NCBI GenBank assembly: GCA_002431945.1 | Contig: DJET01000014.1 | Span: 24,678 to 88,677 of the forward strand | Source of the DNA: Ruminococcaceae bacterium UBA5891 | GTDB lineage: Bacteria > Bacillota > Clostridia > Oscillospirales > Acutalibacteraceae | Direction of reading: 5' to 3' | DNA: 64,000 nt | Part shown: one piece after another, positions 35,612 to 44,668 of the stretch | Numbering within the stretch: the stretch's first letter is position 1 | Layout of the letters: each line of letters opens with the position of its first letter | Notes under the pieces: generated by a model | The model's database searches: none | What the model saw: the letters and a program-made list of their open reading frames with translations, nothing else | What the model was told of the DNA's origin: nothing | Translations under genes and position numbers: made by a program

Positions 35612-36454
35612 ATGAACTCATATGAAGAAAAGAAACAACGAAGAATCGACTACTACAACGAGAAAGCCGACAAGCTGGAACAGGAAAGCAGTCGTCTTTC
35701 GCAGGAATCAAGCAGAATGATTGACGCTATCCCTATGGGGCAGCCGCTTTTGGTCGATCACCATTCCTACAAATCCGATAAAAATTACCGTGACCGCGCA
35801 TGGGGCAAAATGGAGAAATCCGTGGAGGTAGGCAAAAAGGCGGACTATTATCGCAGTAAGGCGGAGGCCGCCGAGAAGAACACCGCCATTTCCAGCGACG
35901 ACCCCGAAGCCATTGACAAGCTGAAAGAAAAATTGCAGCAGCGGCAAGACCTGCAAAGCTATATGAAAAAGGTCAATGCCTATTACCGCAAAAACGGCAC
36001 GATGAAAGGCTTTGAAGGCATTTCCGATGAAAAAGCGGCTGAAATCGACGAGGCTGTAAAGACCGGCTATTCGTGGATTATTGCCCCGTATGCTCCCTAT
36101 GAGCTATCCAATAACAACGCGGAAATTAACCGCCTGAAAAAGAGAATTGAAAGTCTGGAACGCCGTGAGGAAACGGGTTTTGTCGGCTGGCAGTTTGAGG
36201 GCGGCGAAGCGGTTGCCGACACAGATGAAAACCGTTTGCAGCTTCTTTTTGACGAAAAACCCAGCGAGGAACAACGAAGCAAACTTAAAAGCTGGGGGTT
36301 TCGCTGGTCGCCCTCCAATAAGGCGTGGCAGAGGCAGTTAAACAGCAACGCCATTTATGCCGCCGGGCAGATTGATTTTATCAAGCCCCTTGACGGCAGA
36401 ACCCCGCGCGAGCTTCAACCGAAACCGAAAGCAAAAGACGAGCAGGAACGATAA
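35612..36454 (+). CDS. DUF3560-domain protein
   Basis: A 280-residue charged, coiled-coil-rich protein. The N-terminus YEEKKQRRIDYYNEKADKLE with the repeated YYRSKAEAAEKNTAISSDDP matches DUF3560. The C-terminal domain (SEEQRSKLKSWGFRWSPSNK) resembles a small nucleic-acid-binding fold. Found on many conjugative elements, with unknown role. AAAGGAG precedes the ATG. Confidence 0.8.
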   Translation: MNSYEEKKQRRIDYYNEKADKLEQESSRLSQESSRMIDAIPMGQPLLVDHHSYKSDKNYRDRAWGKMEKSVEVGKKADYYRSKAEAAEKNTAISSDDPEAIDKLKEKLQQRQDLQSYMKKVNAYYRKNGTMKGFEGISDEKAAEIDEAVKTGYSWIIAPYAPYELSNNNAEINRLKKRIESLERREETGFVGWQFEGGEAVADTDENRLQLLFDEKPSEEQRSKLKSWGFRWSPSNKAWQRQLNSNAIYAAGQIDFIKPLDGRTPRELQPKPKAKDEQER

Positions 36455-36471
36455 CGGGAGGTATGCAGATT

Positions 36472-36819
36472 ATGGAGGTAAAAATCAACCGTGAAATCCG
36501 CAACTATACCGAATCTATGTTTTTCGGGTTAAGTATGCGGCAATTCATATTTTCCATTTTGGCGGTCGCTGTCGCCGTGGGGCTGTACTTTCTCTTAAAG
36601 CCCTATGTCGGGACGGAAACCGTGTCGTGGATGTGTATTCTCGGCGCTGCTCCCTTTGCGGCGCTGGGATTTATCACCTACCACGGCATGACAGCCGAGC
36701 AATTTATCTGGGCGTGGATTCGCTCGGAACTATTAGAACCGAAAGAGTTTCGTTTTGAATCCTCGAATTTCTACTATGAAGCGCTCAAAGACAAAATTGA
36801 TACAGGAGGCAGACAATGA
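36472..36819 (+). CDS. prgI: PrgI/VirB3-like protein
   Basis: A 115-residue inner-membrane subunit with two transmembrane helices (FIFSILAVAVAVGLYFLLKP and MCILGAAPFAALGFITYHGM). The start VKINREIRNYTESMFFGLSM is the PrgI family signature. I prefer the ATG at 36472 because GGGAGG is ten bases away; it is only one base from the ATG at 36463. It overlaps virB4 by four bases. Confidence 0.9.
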   Translation: MEVKINREIRNYTESMFFGLSMRQFIFSILAVAVAVGLYFLLKPYVGTETVSWMCILGAAPFAALGFITYHGMTAEQFIWAWIRSELLEPKEFRFESSNFYYEALKDKIDTGGRQ

Positions 36820-39161
36820 TTAAGACCTTAAAAAATCTGCTGAAACAGGATAAAGAGAGATATTCCGTCCCCCGCAAGGTACAGGATATTATCCCGATTC
36901 AGCGTATTTGGAAAGATGGTATTTTTCAGGTGGGAAACCGCTTTTCCAAAACCTATAAATTCAGCGATATAAACTATCTTGTGGCAAGCCGTGAGGATAA
37001 AGAGGCTATGTTTCTTGCCTATTCCGAACTGCTCAACTCTCTGGATTCCGGCGCCACAACGAAAATCACCATTAACAACCTCCGCTTAAACAAAGCAAAT
37101 TTTGAGCAGTCGATTTTAATGCCTATGCGCGGCGATTCCCGTGATGTGTACCGAAAAGAGTATAATCAAATGCTGCTTGATAAAGCCACCGGCGCTAACG
37201 GCATTATGCAGGAGAAATATATCACGATTTCGGTTGCCAAAAAGGATATTGAGGAAGCCCGCAGCTACTTTTCCCGTGTGGGCGCAGACCTGATTTCTCA
37301 CTTTGCCGTCCTCGGCTCAAAGTGTACCGAGCTTGACGCAGACGAAAAGCTCCGGGTGCTTCACGACTTCTACCGTCAGGGCGAGGAAGCCGCCTTTCAT
37401 TTCGACCCGCAGGATATGATGAAAAAGGGACACGATTTCAAGGACTATATCTGTCCCGATTCAATGGAAAAGAACAGCGATTATCTGAAGCTCGGCGAGA
37501 AATATTGCCGGGTTCTTTTTTTGAAAGACTACGCTTCGTATATCAAGGACAGCATGGTAACGGAGCTCACCGATTTTAACCGCAATATGATGTTGTCGAT
37601 TGATGTTGTCCCTGTACCCACCGACGAGGCGGTGCGTGAGGTGGAAAACCGCCTTTTAGGGGTCGAAACAAACATTACCAACTGGCAGCGCAGGCAGAAC
37701 GCCAACAACAATTTTTCCGCAGTTGTCCCGTATGATATGGAGCTCCAGCGCAAGGAAAGCAAGGAGTTTTTGGACGACCTGATAACCCGCGACCAGCGCA
37801 TGATGTTTGCGGTCATTACTATGGTAATCACCGCCGATGACAAAAAGCAGCTTGACAGCGACACCGAAACGGTGCTGTCCGTTGCAAGAAAGCATATGTG
37901 CCAGCTTGCTGTTTTGAAGTTTCAGCAGTTCGATGGCCTGAATACCGTTCTTCCCATTGGTACACGCAGAATCAATGCGTTCCGTACTCTCACAACGGAA
38001 TCTTTGGCAGTCTTTATGCCGTTCAAGGTGCAAGAGGTGCAGGACAAGGGCGGTATTTATTTCGGAGAAAACGCCATTTCTCACAATCTCATTATGTGCA
38101 ACAAGGCGAACCTTTTGAATCAGTCGGCTTTCCTGCTCGGCGTTCCCGGTTCGGGTAAATCGTTCAGCGCTAAAGAATTGATTGCCTTTTTGATTCTCAA
38201 CACCGAGGACGATGTGCTGATCTGCGACCCTGAAAATGAGTTTGGGGCTTTGGCGGCGGCTTTGGGCGAGAAAACGGCAACCGTCATTCATATGGCCGCA
38301 GGCGGTAAAGACCGCCTGAACGCTATGTATATGGTTGACGGCTACGGAGAGAACAATCCCATTGTGGAGAAATCGCAGTTTATTATGTCCCTTGTAGAGC
38401 AGATCGACCGAACAGGGGTCGGCCCGCAGCAAAAATCCATTATTGACCGCTGCACCGCCCTTGTGTATCAGGAGGCCGAGGCGACGGGCAAAACTGCTAC
38501 CCTCTGCGATCTCCGCAATAAACTTTTAGAACAGCCCGAAGAAAAAGCAAAGGAAATCGCCCTGTCTCTGGAACTGTTCACCACGGGATCGCTTGATATT
38601 TTCGGACACGAAAGCACCGTAGACCTTGACAAGCGGATTGTCGTCTTTGACATTCACAGCTTGGGCGATCAGTTAAAGCCTACGGGACTTTTGGTTATCA
38701 CCGATACCATTCTAAACAGGGTTACACTGAACTGGAAAAAGGGCAAGCGTACCCATGTGTTTATCGACGAATTTCATGTTGTGTTTGAGAACGAGCAAAG
38801 CGGCATTTTCTTTAACTCTGCGTGGAGGCAGTTCAGAAAGAGAAACGGCTACCCGACGGCAATCACGCAGAATGTGGAATATCTGCTCGATTCCGTACAG
38901 GCAAGCACTATGCTTTCCAACTCTGAATTTGTGGTAATGCTCAATCAGGCGTTTTCCGACCGTTCCAAGCTCTCGAAGCTCTTAAATATCTCCGATGAGC
39001 AGATGAGCTATGTTACCAATGCGGACGCCGGCTGCGGTCTTATCAAATACGGATCGGCACTTGTACCCTTTATCAACCGCTTTCCGAGAGATACAAAGCT
39101 GTATCAGCTTATGACGACAAAACCCGGCGAGGGTGTGTTCGGCGGCGGGGACGCTTCTTAA
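36816..39161 (+). CDS. virB4: VirB4-type conjugation ATPase
   Basis: A 781-residue ATPase of the type IV secretion system. Walker A is GVPGSGKS at residues 442-449 and Walker B is HVFIDEFHVVF near 647. The N-terminal half has the CagE/TrbE-type domain. It would power assembly of the channel and substrate transport. Length and gene order (PrgI-VirB4) are standard. Confidence 0.96.
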   Translation: MIKTLKNLLKQDKERYSVPRKVQDIIPIQRIWKDGIFQVGNRFSKTYKFSDINYLVASREDKEAMFLAYSELLNSLDSGATTKITINNLRLNKANFEQSILMPMRGDSRDVYRKEYNQMLLDKATGANGIMQEKYITISVAKKDIEEARSYFSRVGADLISHFAVLGSKCTELDADEKLRVLHDFYRQGEEAAFHFDPQDMMKKGHDFKDYICPDSMEKNSDYLKLGEKYCRVLFLKDYASYIKDSMVTELTDFNRNMMLSIDVVPVPTDEAVREVENRLLGVETNITNWQRRQNANNNFSAVVPYDMELQRKESKEFLDDLITRDQRMMFAVITMVITADDKKQLDSDTETVLSVARKHMCQLAVLKFQQFDGLNTVLPIGTRRINAFRTLTTESLAVFMPFKVQEVQDKGGIYFGENAISHNLIMCNKANLLNQSAFLLGVPGSGKSFSAKELIAFLILNTEDDVLICDPENEFGALAAALGEKTATVIHMAAGGKDRLNAMYMVDGYGENNPIVEKSQFIMSLVEQIDRTGVGPQQKSIIDRCTALVYQEAEATGKTATLCDLRNKLLEQPEEKAKEIALSLELFTTGSLDIFGHESTVDLDKRIVVFDIHSLGDQLKPTGLLVITDTILNRVTLNWKKGKRTHVFIDEFHVVFENEQSGIFFNSAWRQFRKRNGYPTAITQNVEYLLDSVQASTMLSNSEFVVMLNQAFSDRSKLSKLLNISDEQMSYVTNADAGCGLIKYGSALVPFINRFPRDTKLYQLMTTKPGEGVFGGGDAS

Positions 39162-39185
39162 ATCCAAAACAGGAGGACAATTCTT

Positions 39186-39986
39186 ATGAAAAGCAAATAT
39201 CTGATGATCGGGGCGGCATTTTTTGCCGTCCTTTTCTTTTTCTCCGGCGTTATGCTCTATCGGCAGTATGCGGACGAGAAACAGAGCGCCGAAGCCTTTG
39301 ACAGTATCGCCGCGCTTGTGCAGGAGGAAACGCCGCCCGCCGATGAGCCGCAGGAAACCGACCCCCCGCAGCCCGAACAAACCGCTTTTGAAAAGTATGC
39401 TGCTGTCTATGAGCAGAACAGCAATTTTGTGGGCTGGATTTCCATTGACGGCACAAACATCGACTATCCCGTTATGCAGACGGTTGACAATCCGAACTAC
39501 TATCTGAAACACAGCTTTGAAAAGCAGTACAGCGATTACGGCGTTCCCTATGTGCAGGAAAACTGCGACCTCGGACTTTCCGACAACTGCGTAATTTACG
39601 GCCACCATATGAATAACGGCAGTATGTTTGCCGATCTCTGCAAATATGAAAGTAAGGACTTCTATCAATCGCACAAAACAATCCGCTTTGATACGCTGTC
39701 CGGCTTTGGAGAATATGAGGTTGTGGCGGTATTCAAGACCGCTGCTTATTCCGAACAGGGCTTTAAGTATTATCATTTTATCAATGCGGATTCTGCGGAG
39801 GATTTCGACGCCTATATCGCCAAGTGCAAGGAGCTTGCTTTATATGATACGGGCGTGACAGCGGAATACGGCGACAGACTGATAACCCTTTCCACCTGCG
39901 AATACAGCAGACAAAACGGCAGAATGGTCGTTGTAGCGAAAAAGATTGTTTCGCCCTCTGCGGAGGTGGGCGAAAATGAAGCCTGA
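39186..39986 (+). CDS. srtB: Class B sortase
   Basis: A 266-residue cysteine transpeptidase with an N-terminal membrane anchor (residues 5-25) and a Pro/Glu-rich linker. Catalytic residues fit class B: His140 in VIYGHHMNNGSMF, Cys238 in LITLSTCEY and Arg246. Sortases attach surface proteins carrying LPxTG-like signals to peptidoglycan. The adhesin at 17361 with TPKTG is the obvious partner. It overlaps the next gene by 11 bases. Confidence 0.95.
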   Translation: MKSKYLMIGAAFFAVLFFFSGVMLYRQYADEKQSAEAFDSIAALVQEETPPADEPQETDPPQPEQTAFEKYAAVYEQNSNFVGWISIDGTNIDYPVMQTVDNPNYYLKHSFEKQYSDYGVPYVQENCDLGLSDNCVIYGHHMNNGSMFADLCKYESKDFYQSHKTIRFDTLSGFGEYEVVAVFKTAAYSEQGFKYYHFINADSAEDFDAYIAKCKELALYDTGVTAEYGDRLITLSTCEYSRQNGRMVVVAKKIVSPSAEVGENEA

Positions 39987-40737
39987 AAAATATGTCCTCT
40001 CTCTTTCGGGCGGTAAGGATTCAACGGCTATGCTCTTGCGGCTCTTGGAAGAAAAGCGGCCTGTTGATTTGATTTTGTTCTGTGATACGGGACTTGAATT
40101 TCCGCAGATGTACGAACACCTTGACCGATTGGAGGCGTATATCGGCAGACCCATTATCCGGCTGAAAGCGGCGCGCGATTTTGAATACTACTTTTACGAG
40201 TACACTCCGAAAAGGAAGAATCCCGCGCTGTCACAGTACAGAGGTATGAGCTGGCCCGGTCCCCGCGGTCGTTGGTGTACGGGGATTCTCAAAACCCGTA
40301 TTGTCGCCGCCTATCTGAAAAAGCTGAAAGAGGAATACACGGTTATTGAGTATGTAGGAATCGCCGCCGATGAAACAAAGCGAATCAAGGACAAAAATTA
40401 CCCGCTTGTAGAATGGGGAATGACAGAGCAAGACTGTCTTTACTATTGTTACAGGCGGGGTTTTGATTGGGGCGGTTTATATGAGATTTTCAGCCGTGTT
40501 TCCTGCTGGTGCTGCCCTCTGCAAAGTTTGGAAGAACTGCGGAAACTGTATCGACACTTCCCGGATTTATGGCGGCAGCTTGAAGAGTGGGACAATTCCA
40601 CTTGGAGGACATTTCTTAAAAACTATTCTGTCCGTCAGCTTGCCGCCCGTTTTGATTTTGAGGACAAATGGCAAGCCGCAGCAGAGCGTTTTACTCTGCT
40701 CTGCGGCAGGAGCTTTCACGGCTCGGATCGGAGGTGA
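39976..40737 (+). CDS. PAPS-reductase/PP-loop family protein
   Basis: A 253-residue PP-loop ATP-pyrophosphatase-like protein. The motif SLSGGKDSTAMLLRL lies at residues about 8-22, followed by LILFCDTGLEFPQ. Downstream GRWCTGILK and SCWCCPLQS hold cysteines that could bind a metal cluster. The family includes PAPS reductase and DndC-like DNA sulfur-modification enzymes. No sulfate-assimilation genes are near, so nucleic-acid modification is possible. I chose the ATG at 39976 with GGAGGTGGG upstream. Confidence 0.8.
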   Translation: MKPEKYVLSLSGGKDSTAMLLRLLEEKRPVDLILFCDTGLEFPQMYEHLDRLEAYIGRPIIRLKAARDFEYYFYEYTPKRKNPALSQYRGMSWPGPRGRWCTGILKTRIVAAYLKKLKEEYTVIEYVGIAADETKRIKDKNYPLVEWGMTEQDCLYYCYRRGFDWGGLYEIFSRVSCWCCPLQSLEELRKLYRHFPDLWRQLEEWDNSTWRTFLKNYSVRQLAARFDFEDKWQAAAERFTLLCGRSFHGSDRR

Positions 40738-40741
40738 CGCT

Positions 40742-42487
40742 ATGCCGGAGATAAAGACAAGGGAGATTGCCAAAGGAACGATCAAGGCGATTGATAAATC
40801 GGCGGTGGCCGCCGAGCGTATGAAATCAGCCTATATCCGCACCAAAGACAAAGCGGATCACAGCCTTTATTCTGCGGAGGGTTCGCCCGATGAATACACC
40901 GCCGACCGCATTTCGGGCGGGACGGAAACCGCTGCCCGTGAAACCGTCCGCAAGCTTGACAAGTTCGGGCGAAAGGGCGTAAAGGACACAAAAGAGAATA
41001 TTTCCAAAGCAAAAGACCATTTTCAGCAAAAGAAAGCCGACTTCCCGAAAAAACAGGCTCAAAAATCTATGCAGAGGGTTCGTCGTTCTGCTGAACCTGC
41101 GAAACAGTCTATCAAGACGGTGGAACACAGCGGCAAGACCATTAAGCAAACGGCGAAATCTACGGGAAAGGCAACCGTCAAGACCGCAAAGGGTACGGTC
41201 AAAATCACGCAGAAAACCGTTAAGACCGCCGAGCATACTTCCAAAGCGGCAATCAAGACGACCCAGCAGGCAGCGAAAACAGCGCAGAAAACCGCGCAGG
41301 CTACGGCGAAGGCCGCCAAAGCTGCGGCGCAGGTTGCCCGCGCCACGGTGAAAGCGGTTGCAACGGGTGTAAAAGCCGCGGTCAAAGCCACCATTGCGGC
41401 AGTCAAGGCGATTATCGCCGCAACAAAGGCGCTGATTTCTGCTATTGCCGCCGGGGGCTGGGTTGCGGTTGTTGTGATTATCGTTATCTGTCTGATCGGT
41501 CTGATTGTCGGCTCGTGCTTCGGTATCTTCTTTTCAAACGAGGACAGCGGATCGGGACAGACTATGCAGCAGGTCGTTCAGGAAATCAATACTGATTACC
41601 AAACACAGCTTGACACCACAAAGGCGAATATCTCCTATGATGTTTTGGAAATGTCCGGCTCCCGCGCCGTCTGGCCGGAGGTGCTGGCGGTGTATGCCGT
41701 GAAAACCACCACTGATCCCGACGATCCGCAGGAGGTCGCCACGATCGACGAATCCAAGAAAGCGATTTTGACCGATATTTTCTGGCAGATGAATCAAATA
41801 TCCACCCGGACAGAAACCAAGACCGAGGAAATCATCACCGAAATCGACGACGGCCACGGTAATATTGTGGAATCCACATCAACGGTAACACAAACCTATC
41901 TGTATATCACCGTCAGCCACAAGACCGCCGAAGAAATGGCGAATCAGTACAATTTCAACACAGATCAGCGAGAACAGCTTGTCGAGTTACTTGACGAAGA
42001 AAACCGCAGTATGTGGAGCGCCGTTCTTTACGGCATTTACACCGAGGACGGAGCAATCGTTTCGGTTGCACTCACGCAGATCGGCAATGTGGGCGGCGAG
42101 CCCTATTGGTCGTGGTACGGTTTTAACGGTCGTGTAGAATGGTGCGCCTGCTTTGTTTCTTGGTGTGCTAACGAGTGCGGCTATATCGACGCTGGCGTTA
42201 TCCCGAAATTTGCGGGTTGTGTGACCGGCTCGCAGTGGTTTAAGGATCGTGGACTATGGCAGAACGGAAACTACGAACCGCGCCCCGGAGATATTATCTT
42301 TTTCGATTGGGACAATAAAGGCTCGTCAGGCCCGCAGGACGGAGAAACCGACCACGTGGGGATTGTCGAGCGTGTGGAAAACGGAACGGTCTATACCGTT
42401 GAGGGCAATTCCGGCGACGCCTGCAAGCAAAACAGTTATTCGATCGGAAGCAGCGTTATCTATGGCTATGGCACGCCTGCCTATTAA
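40742..42487 (+). CDS. CHAP-domain cell-wall hydrolase of the transfer apparatus
   Basis: A 581-residue protein. A Lys/Ala/Thr-rich helical region with repeated TAK/KTxK units spans about residues 100-225. One membrane helix follows ([20 protein letters not shown]), then a linker domain, and a C-terminal CHAP amidase/peptidase domain with catalytic Cys in [14 protein letters not shown] and His in [14 protein letters not shown]. In conjugative systems the VirB1-like hydrolase opens peptidoglycan. ATG at 40742 with GGAGGTGACG; the longer frame from 40463 is within the previous gene. Confidence 0.9.
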   Translation: MPEIKTREIAKGTIKAIDKSAVAAERMKSAYIRTKDKADHSLYSAEGSPDEYTADRISGGTETAARETVRKLDKFGRKGVKDTKENISKAKDHFQQKKADFPKKQAQKSMQRVRRSAEPAKQSIKTVEHSGKTIKQTAKSTGKATVKTAKGTVKITQKTVKTAEHTSKAAIKTTQQAAKTAQKTAQATAKAAKAAAQVARATVKAVATGVKAAVKATIAAVKAIIAATKALISAIAAGGWVAVVVIIVICLIGLIVGSCFGIFFSNEDSGSGQTMQQVVQEINTDYQTQLDTTKANISYDVLEMSGSRAVWPEVLAVYAVKTTTDPDDPQEVATIDESKKAILTDIFWQMNQISTRTETKTEEIITEIDDGHGNIVESTSTVTQTYLYITVSHKTAEEMANQYNFNTDQREQLVELLDEENRSMWSAVLYGIYTEDGAIVSVALTQIGNVGGEPYWSWYGFNGRVEWCACFVSWCANECGYIDAGVIPKFAGCVTGSQWFKDRGLWQNGNYEPRPGDIIFFDWDNKGSSGPQDGETDHVGIVERVENGTVYTVEGNSGDACKQNSYSIGSSVIYGYGTPAY

Positions 42488-42493
42488 AAGCAC

Positions 42494-42518
42494 AAGCCGT
42501 CTGCGGGGCAGACGGCTT
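42494..42518. terminator. Hairpin between the CHAP gene and the LysR gene
   Basis: AAGCCGTCTG pairs with CAGACGGCTT around CGGGG-like loop bases. Neither strand shows a strong T-tract, so termination is uncertain, but the position between converging genes supports it. Confidence 0.5.
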
Positions 42519-42526
42519 GATACATA

Positions 42527-43405
42527 TTATTGTTGCTCCTGTAATTTCTCCAAGAATTTTTGGGCGGCCTTGGTATGCACCTGATACCTTTTCCAAATGA
42601 TATGCGCTGTTGTTTCCAATGCAGGCAGAATAGGACGAAAGCAAAAATTGCTATCTTCATTTATATTTATCAGCCCGTCAAAGCAAATTGCATAGCCAAG
42701 ACCTTCTTCCACAAGCAAAGAACCGTTAAAAAACAAAGTATAGGTTGCCACCACATTCATTCTGGATATGTCGGTAATAAGTGCTCCTAAAGTCGGCCAA
42801 TGCTCCCGTTCCTCTTGTGCCGAAACGATCAGAGGCTTGTCTAACAAATCCTCCGGTGTGATAAATTCCTTTTGTGCGAGTTCTGAATCTTTACGCATAA
42901 ACACACCGAATCTATCTGTAAAATTCAATTTTATGGAATCATACTTTGTATGATTTACCTCGCCGTATATGACGCCGAAATCAATAAGCCCTTTATCGAG
43001 CTGCTCCATAACAAAAACGGAATTTCCGCTTGAAATATGAAAGCGGACATCGGGATAATCCTGTTTTAGTTCAAAAGCGGCTTTTGCAAGAATCCGATTC
43101 CCTGCGGATTCTCCCGCACCAATATAAATATTTCCTGCTATGGTTTCATCGGAGGAACTAACTTCATCCTCTGTCTTTTTCATTAAGTCAACAATTTCTT
43201 CTGCACGCTTGCGTAGGAGCATACCCTCCTCGGTAAGCGTGATTTTTCGGTTGCCACGAATAAAAAGCTGTTTGCCTAATTCTTCTTCTAAATCTTTAAG
43301 CTGACGGGAAAGCGTTGGCTGTGATAGATGAAGATATTCTGCCGCCCCGGAAACGCTTTCTTCCCTTGCAACGGCTAAAAAATACTGAAGCACACGAAAT
43401 TCCAT
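42527..43405 (-). CDS. LysR-family transcriptional regulator
   Basis: A 292-residue LysR protein. Residues 1-60 are the winged helix-turn-helix (VLQYFLAVAREESVSGAAEY, then LSRQLKDLEEELG). The rest is a type 2 periplasmic-binding-fold effector domain (IYIGAGESAGNRILAKAAFE). It resembles regulators of the CynR/CysB-like group. AAGGAGGAG precedes the ATG. It is divergent from the amide hydrolase operon, and the intergenic region carries a palindrome and a promoter shared with a second operon, so it is the likely controller of both. Confidence 0.93.
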   Translation of the reverse strand: MEFRVLQYFLAVAREESVSGAAEYLHLSQPTLSRQLKDLEEELGKQLFIRGNRKITLTEEGMLLRKRAEEIVDLMKKTEDEVSSSDETIAGNIYIGAGESAGNRILAKAAFELKQDYPDVRFHISSGNSVFVMEQLDKGLIDFGVIYGEVNHTKYDSIKLNFTDRFGVFMRKDSELAQKEFITPEDLLDKPLIVSAQEEREHWPTLGALITDISRMNVVATYTLFFNGSLLVEEGLGYAICFDGLININEDSNFCFRPILPALETTAHIIWKRYQVHTKAAQKFLEKLQEQQ

Positions 43406-43447
43406 AAAAGTCTCCTCCTTGTATGTAGACAGTATATCACAAAATTA

Positions 43448-43466
43448 GTATGCTTGTCAAGCATAC
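43448..43466. promoter_or_regulatory. 19-base palindrome, likely LysR operator
   Basis: GTATGCTTG-T-CAAGCATAC is a perfect 9+1+9 inverted repeat between the divergent LysR and hydrolase genes. LysR proteins typically bind such sites to control their own gene and the divergent operon. Confidence 0.55.
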
Positions 43467-43471
43467 GAAGA

Positions 43472-43516
43472 TATTTGATATAAGTATTTGCTATTATGCT
43501 TCACCTCCGATATAAT
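43472..43516 (+). promoter_or_regulatory. Promoter with 23-base shared box, hydrolase operon
   Basis: The 23 bases at 43472-43494 (start TATTTGATATAAG) recur exactly at 49174-49196. The box contains TTGCTA at 43488-43493, and TATAAT lies 17 bases later at 43511-43516. The same spacing occurs in the second copy, so both are read as sigma-A promoters with a common activator or operator site. Confidence 0.7.
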
Positions 43517-43558
43517 AAAACTGTAAAGAAAAACACACAGCAAAAGGAGTAGTTACCT

Positions 43559-44668
43559 ATGAAGAAAATATTTATTATCCTGCTTGCCGCTTTGTTGGTG
43601 ACAACGGTATTAGCAGGGTGTAGCAACACAGGAAAAACATCACTTACTGAGAACAGCAATGACTATTCATCCGATACACAGAAAAATGAGCCGCTTAATT
43701 CTATTGTCTTGACTGATGAAATTATCGAACTTACAGACGGATTATCTGCAGTACGGCATACAGGGGATTATGGCTTTGATCTTTTTCTGGAACAAGACGG
43801 GGCAACCTCTGATTCTGAGGTGGCTTCCTTTTTACTGGAGAATGTAATCAATGTAGAAGGTTTGATGTTCGACGGTAATTCCTTTGGGTGTAGCACTTTG
43901 TATGTTCAAAATACAAACGGTGATTTTCTGTTTGGCAGAAATTTTGATTGGAACGCCTGCAATGCGATGATTGTACAAAATCAACCCCAAAACGGATATG
44001 CTTCTATTTCTACGGTTAATACAGATTTTATCAGTATGAGTGGGGTCAAACTTTCCTCCCTGCCCGACAAAATACAGGCACTCATCGGGTTATATGCACC
44101 CCTTGACGGACTGAATGAAATGGGACTTGCCGTTTCGGTCAATATGATTCAGGACAATGCTACTATTGAGCAGAACACTGACAAGCCGGATATTACGACC
44201 ACAACCGCTATTCGGTTGCTGCTCGATAAGGCTGCTAATGTGGACGAAGCAATTGAACTCTTAAACAGTTATGATATGCACACTTCTTTTGGGTATATGG
44301 TTCACTTTGCGATTGCCGACCGAAACGGAAACAGCGTGGTCGTGGAATATGTAAACAATGAAATGGTTGTTACGGAAACACCGGCAGTTACCAATTTTTA
44401 TTTGGCTGAGGGTGAAAAGAATGGAATCGGCACAACGCAGTCACACGAGCGTTACGAAATTCTGATGAACCGCCTTGCAGATTCTGAAACAATGGAAATG
44501 AATGATGTACGAGACGCTCTTGACAGCGTAAGCAAGGACAATTTCGGTGAATTTGAATCTACCGAGTGGAGCATTGTAATGAATCAGTCTACGGGCGAGG
44601 TTCGGTACTATCACCGTGAAAACTACGAAGAGTCGTATGTTTTCACCGTCACAGGGGGACAGGAGTAA
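43559..44668 (+). CDS. Secreted Ntn-type linear amide hydrolase (choloylglycine hydrolase/acyltransferase family)
   Basis: A 369-residue predicted lipoprotein: signal peptide with lipobox LAGC (Cys21). The catalytic domain has the choloylglycine hydrolase/penicillin-acylase-like pattern GCSTLYVQNTNGDFLFGRNF, then GLNEMGLAVSVNM and DRNGNSVVVEYVN. The likely nucleophile is Cys111, which is internal, so cleavage after Gly110 would be needed as in related Ntn hydrolases with pro-peptides. Bile-salt, penicillin V, N-acyl amide or peptide amide substrates are possible; the sequence alone cannot choose. It is the first gene of a four-gene operon with a ligase and an ABC transporter. Confidence 0.85.
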   Translation: MKKIFIILLAALLVTTVLAGCSNTGKTSLTENSNDYSSDTQKNEPLNSIVLTDEIIELTDGLSAVRHTGDYGFDLFLEQDGATSDSEVASFLLENVINVEGLMFDGNSFGCSTLYVQNTNGDFLFGRNFDWNACNAMIVQNQPQNGYASISTVNTDFISMSGVKLSSLPDKIQALIGLYAPLDGLNEMGLAVSVNMIQDNATIEQNTDKPDITTTTAIRLLLDKAANVDEAIELLNSYDMHTSFGYMVHFAIADRNGNSVVVEYVNNEMVVTETPAVTNFYLAEGEKNGIGTTQSHERYEILMNRLADSETMEMNDVRDALDSVSKDNFGEFESTEWSIVMNQSTGEVRYYHRENYEESYVFTVTGGQE

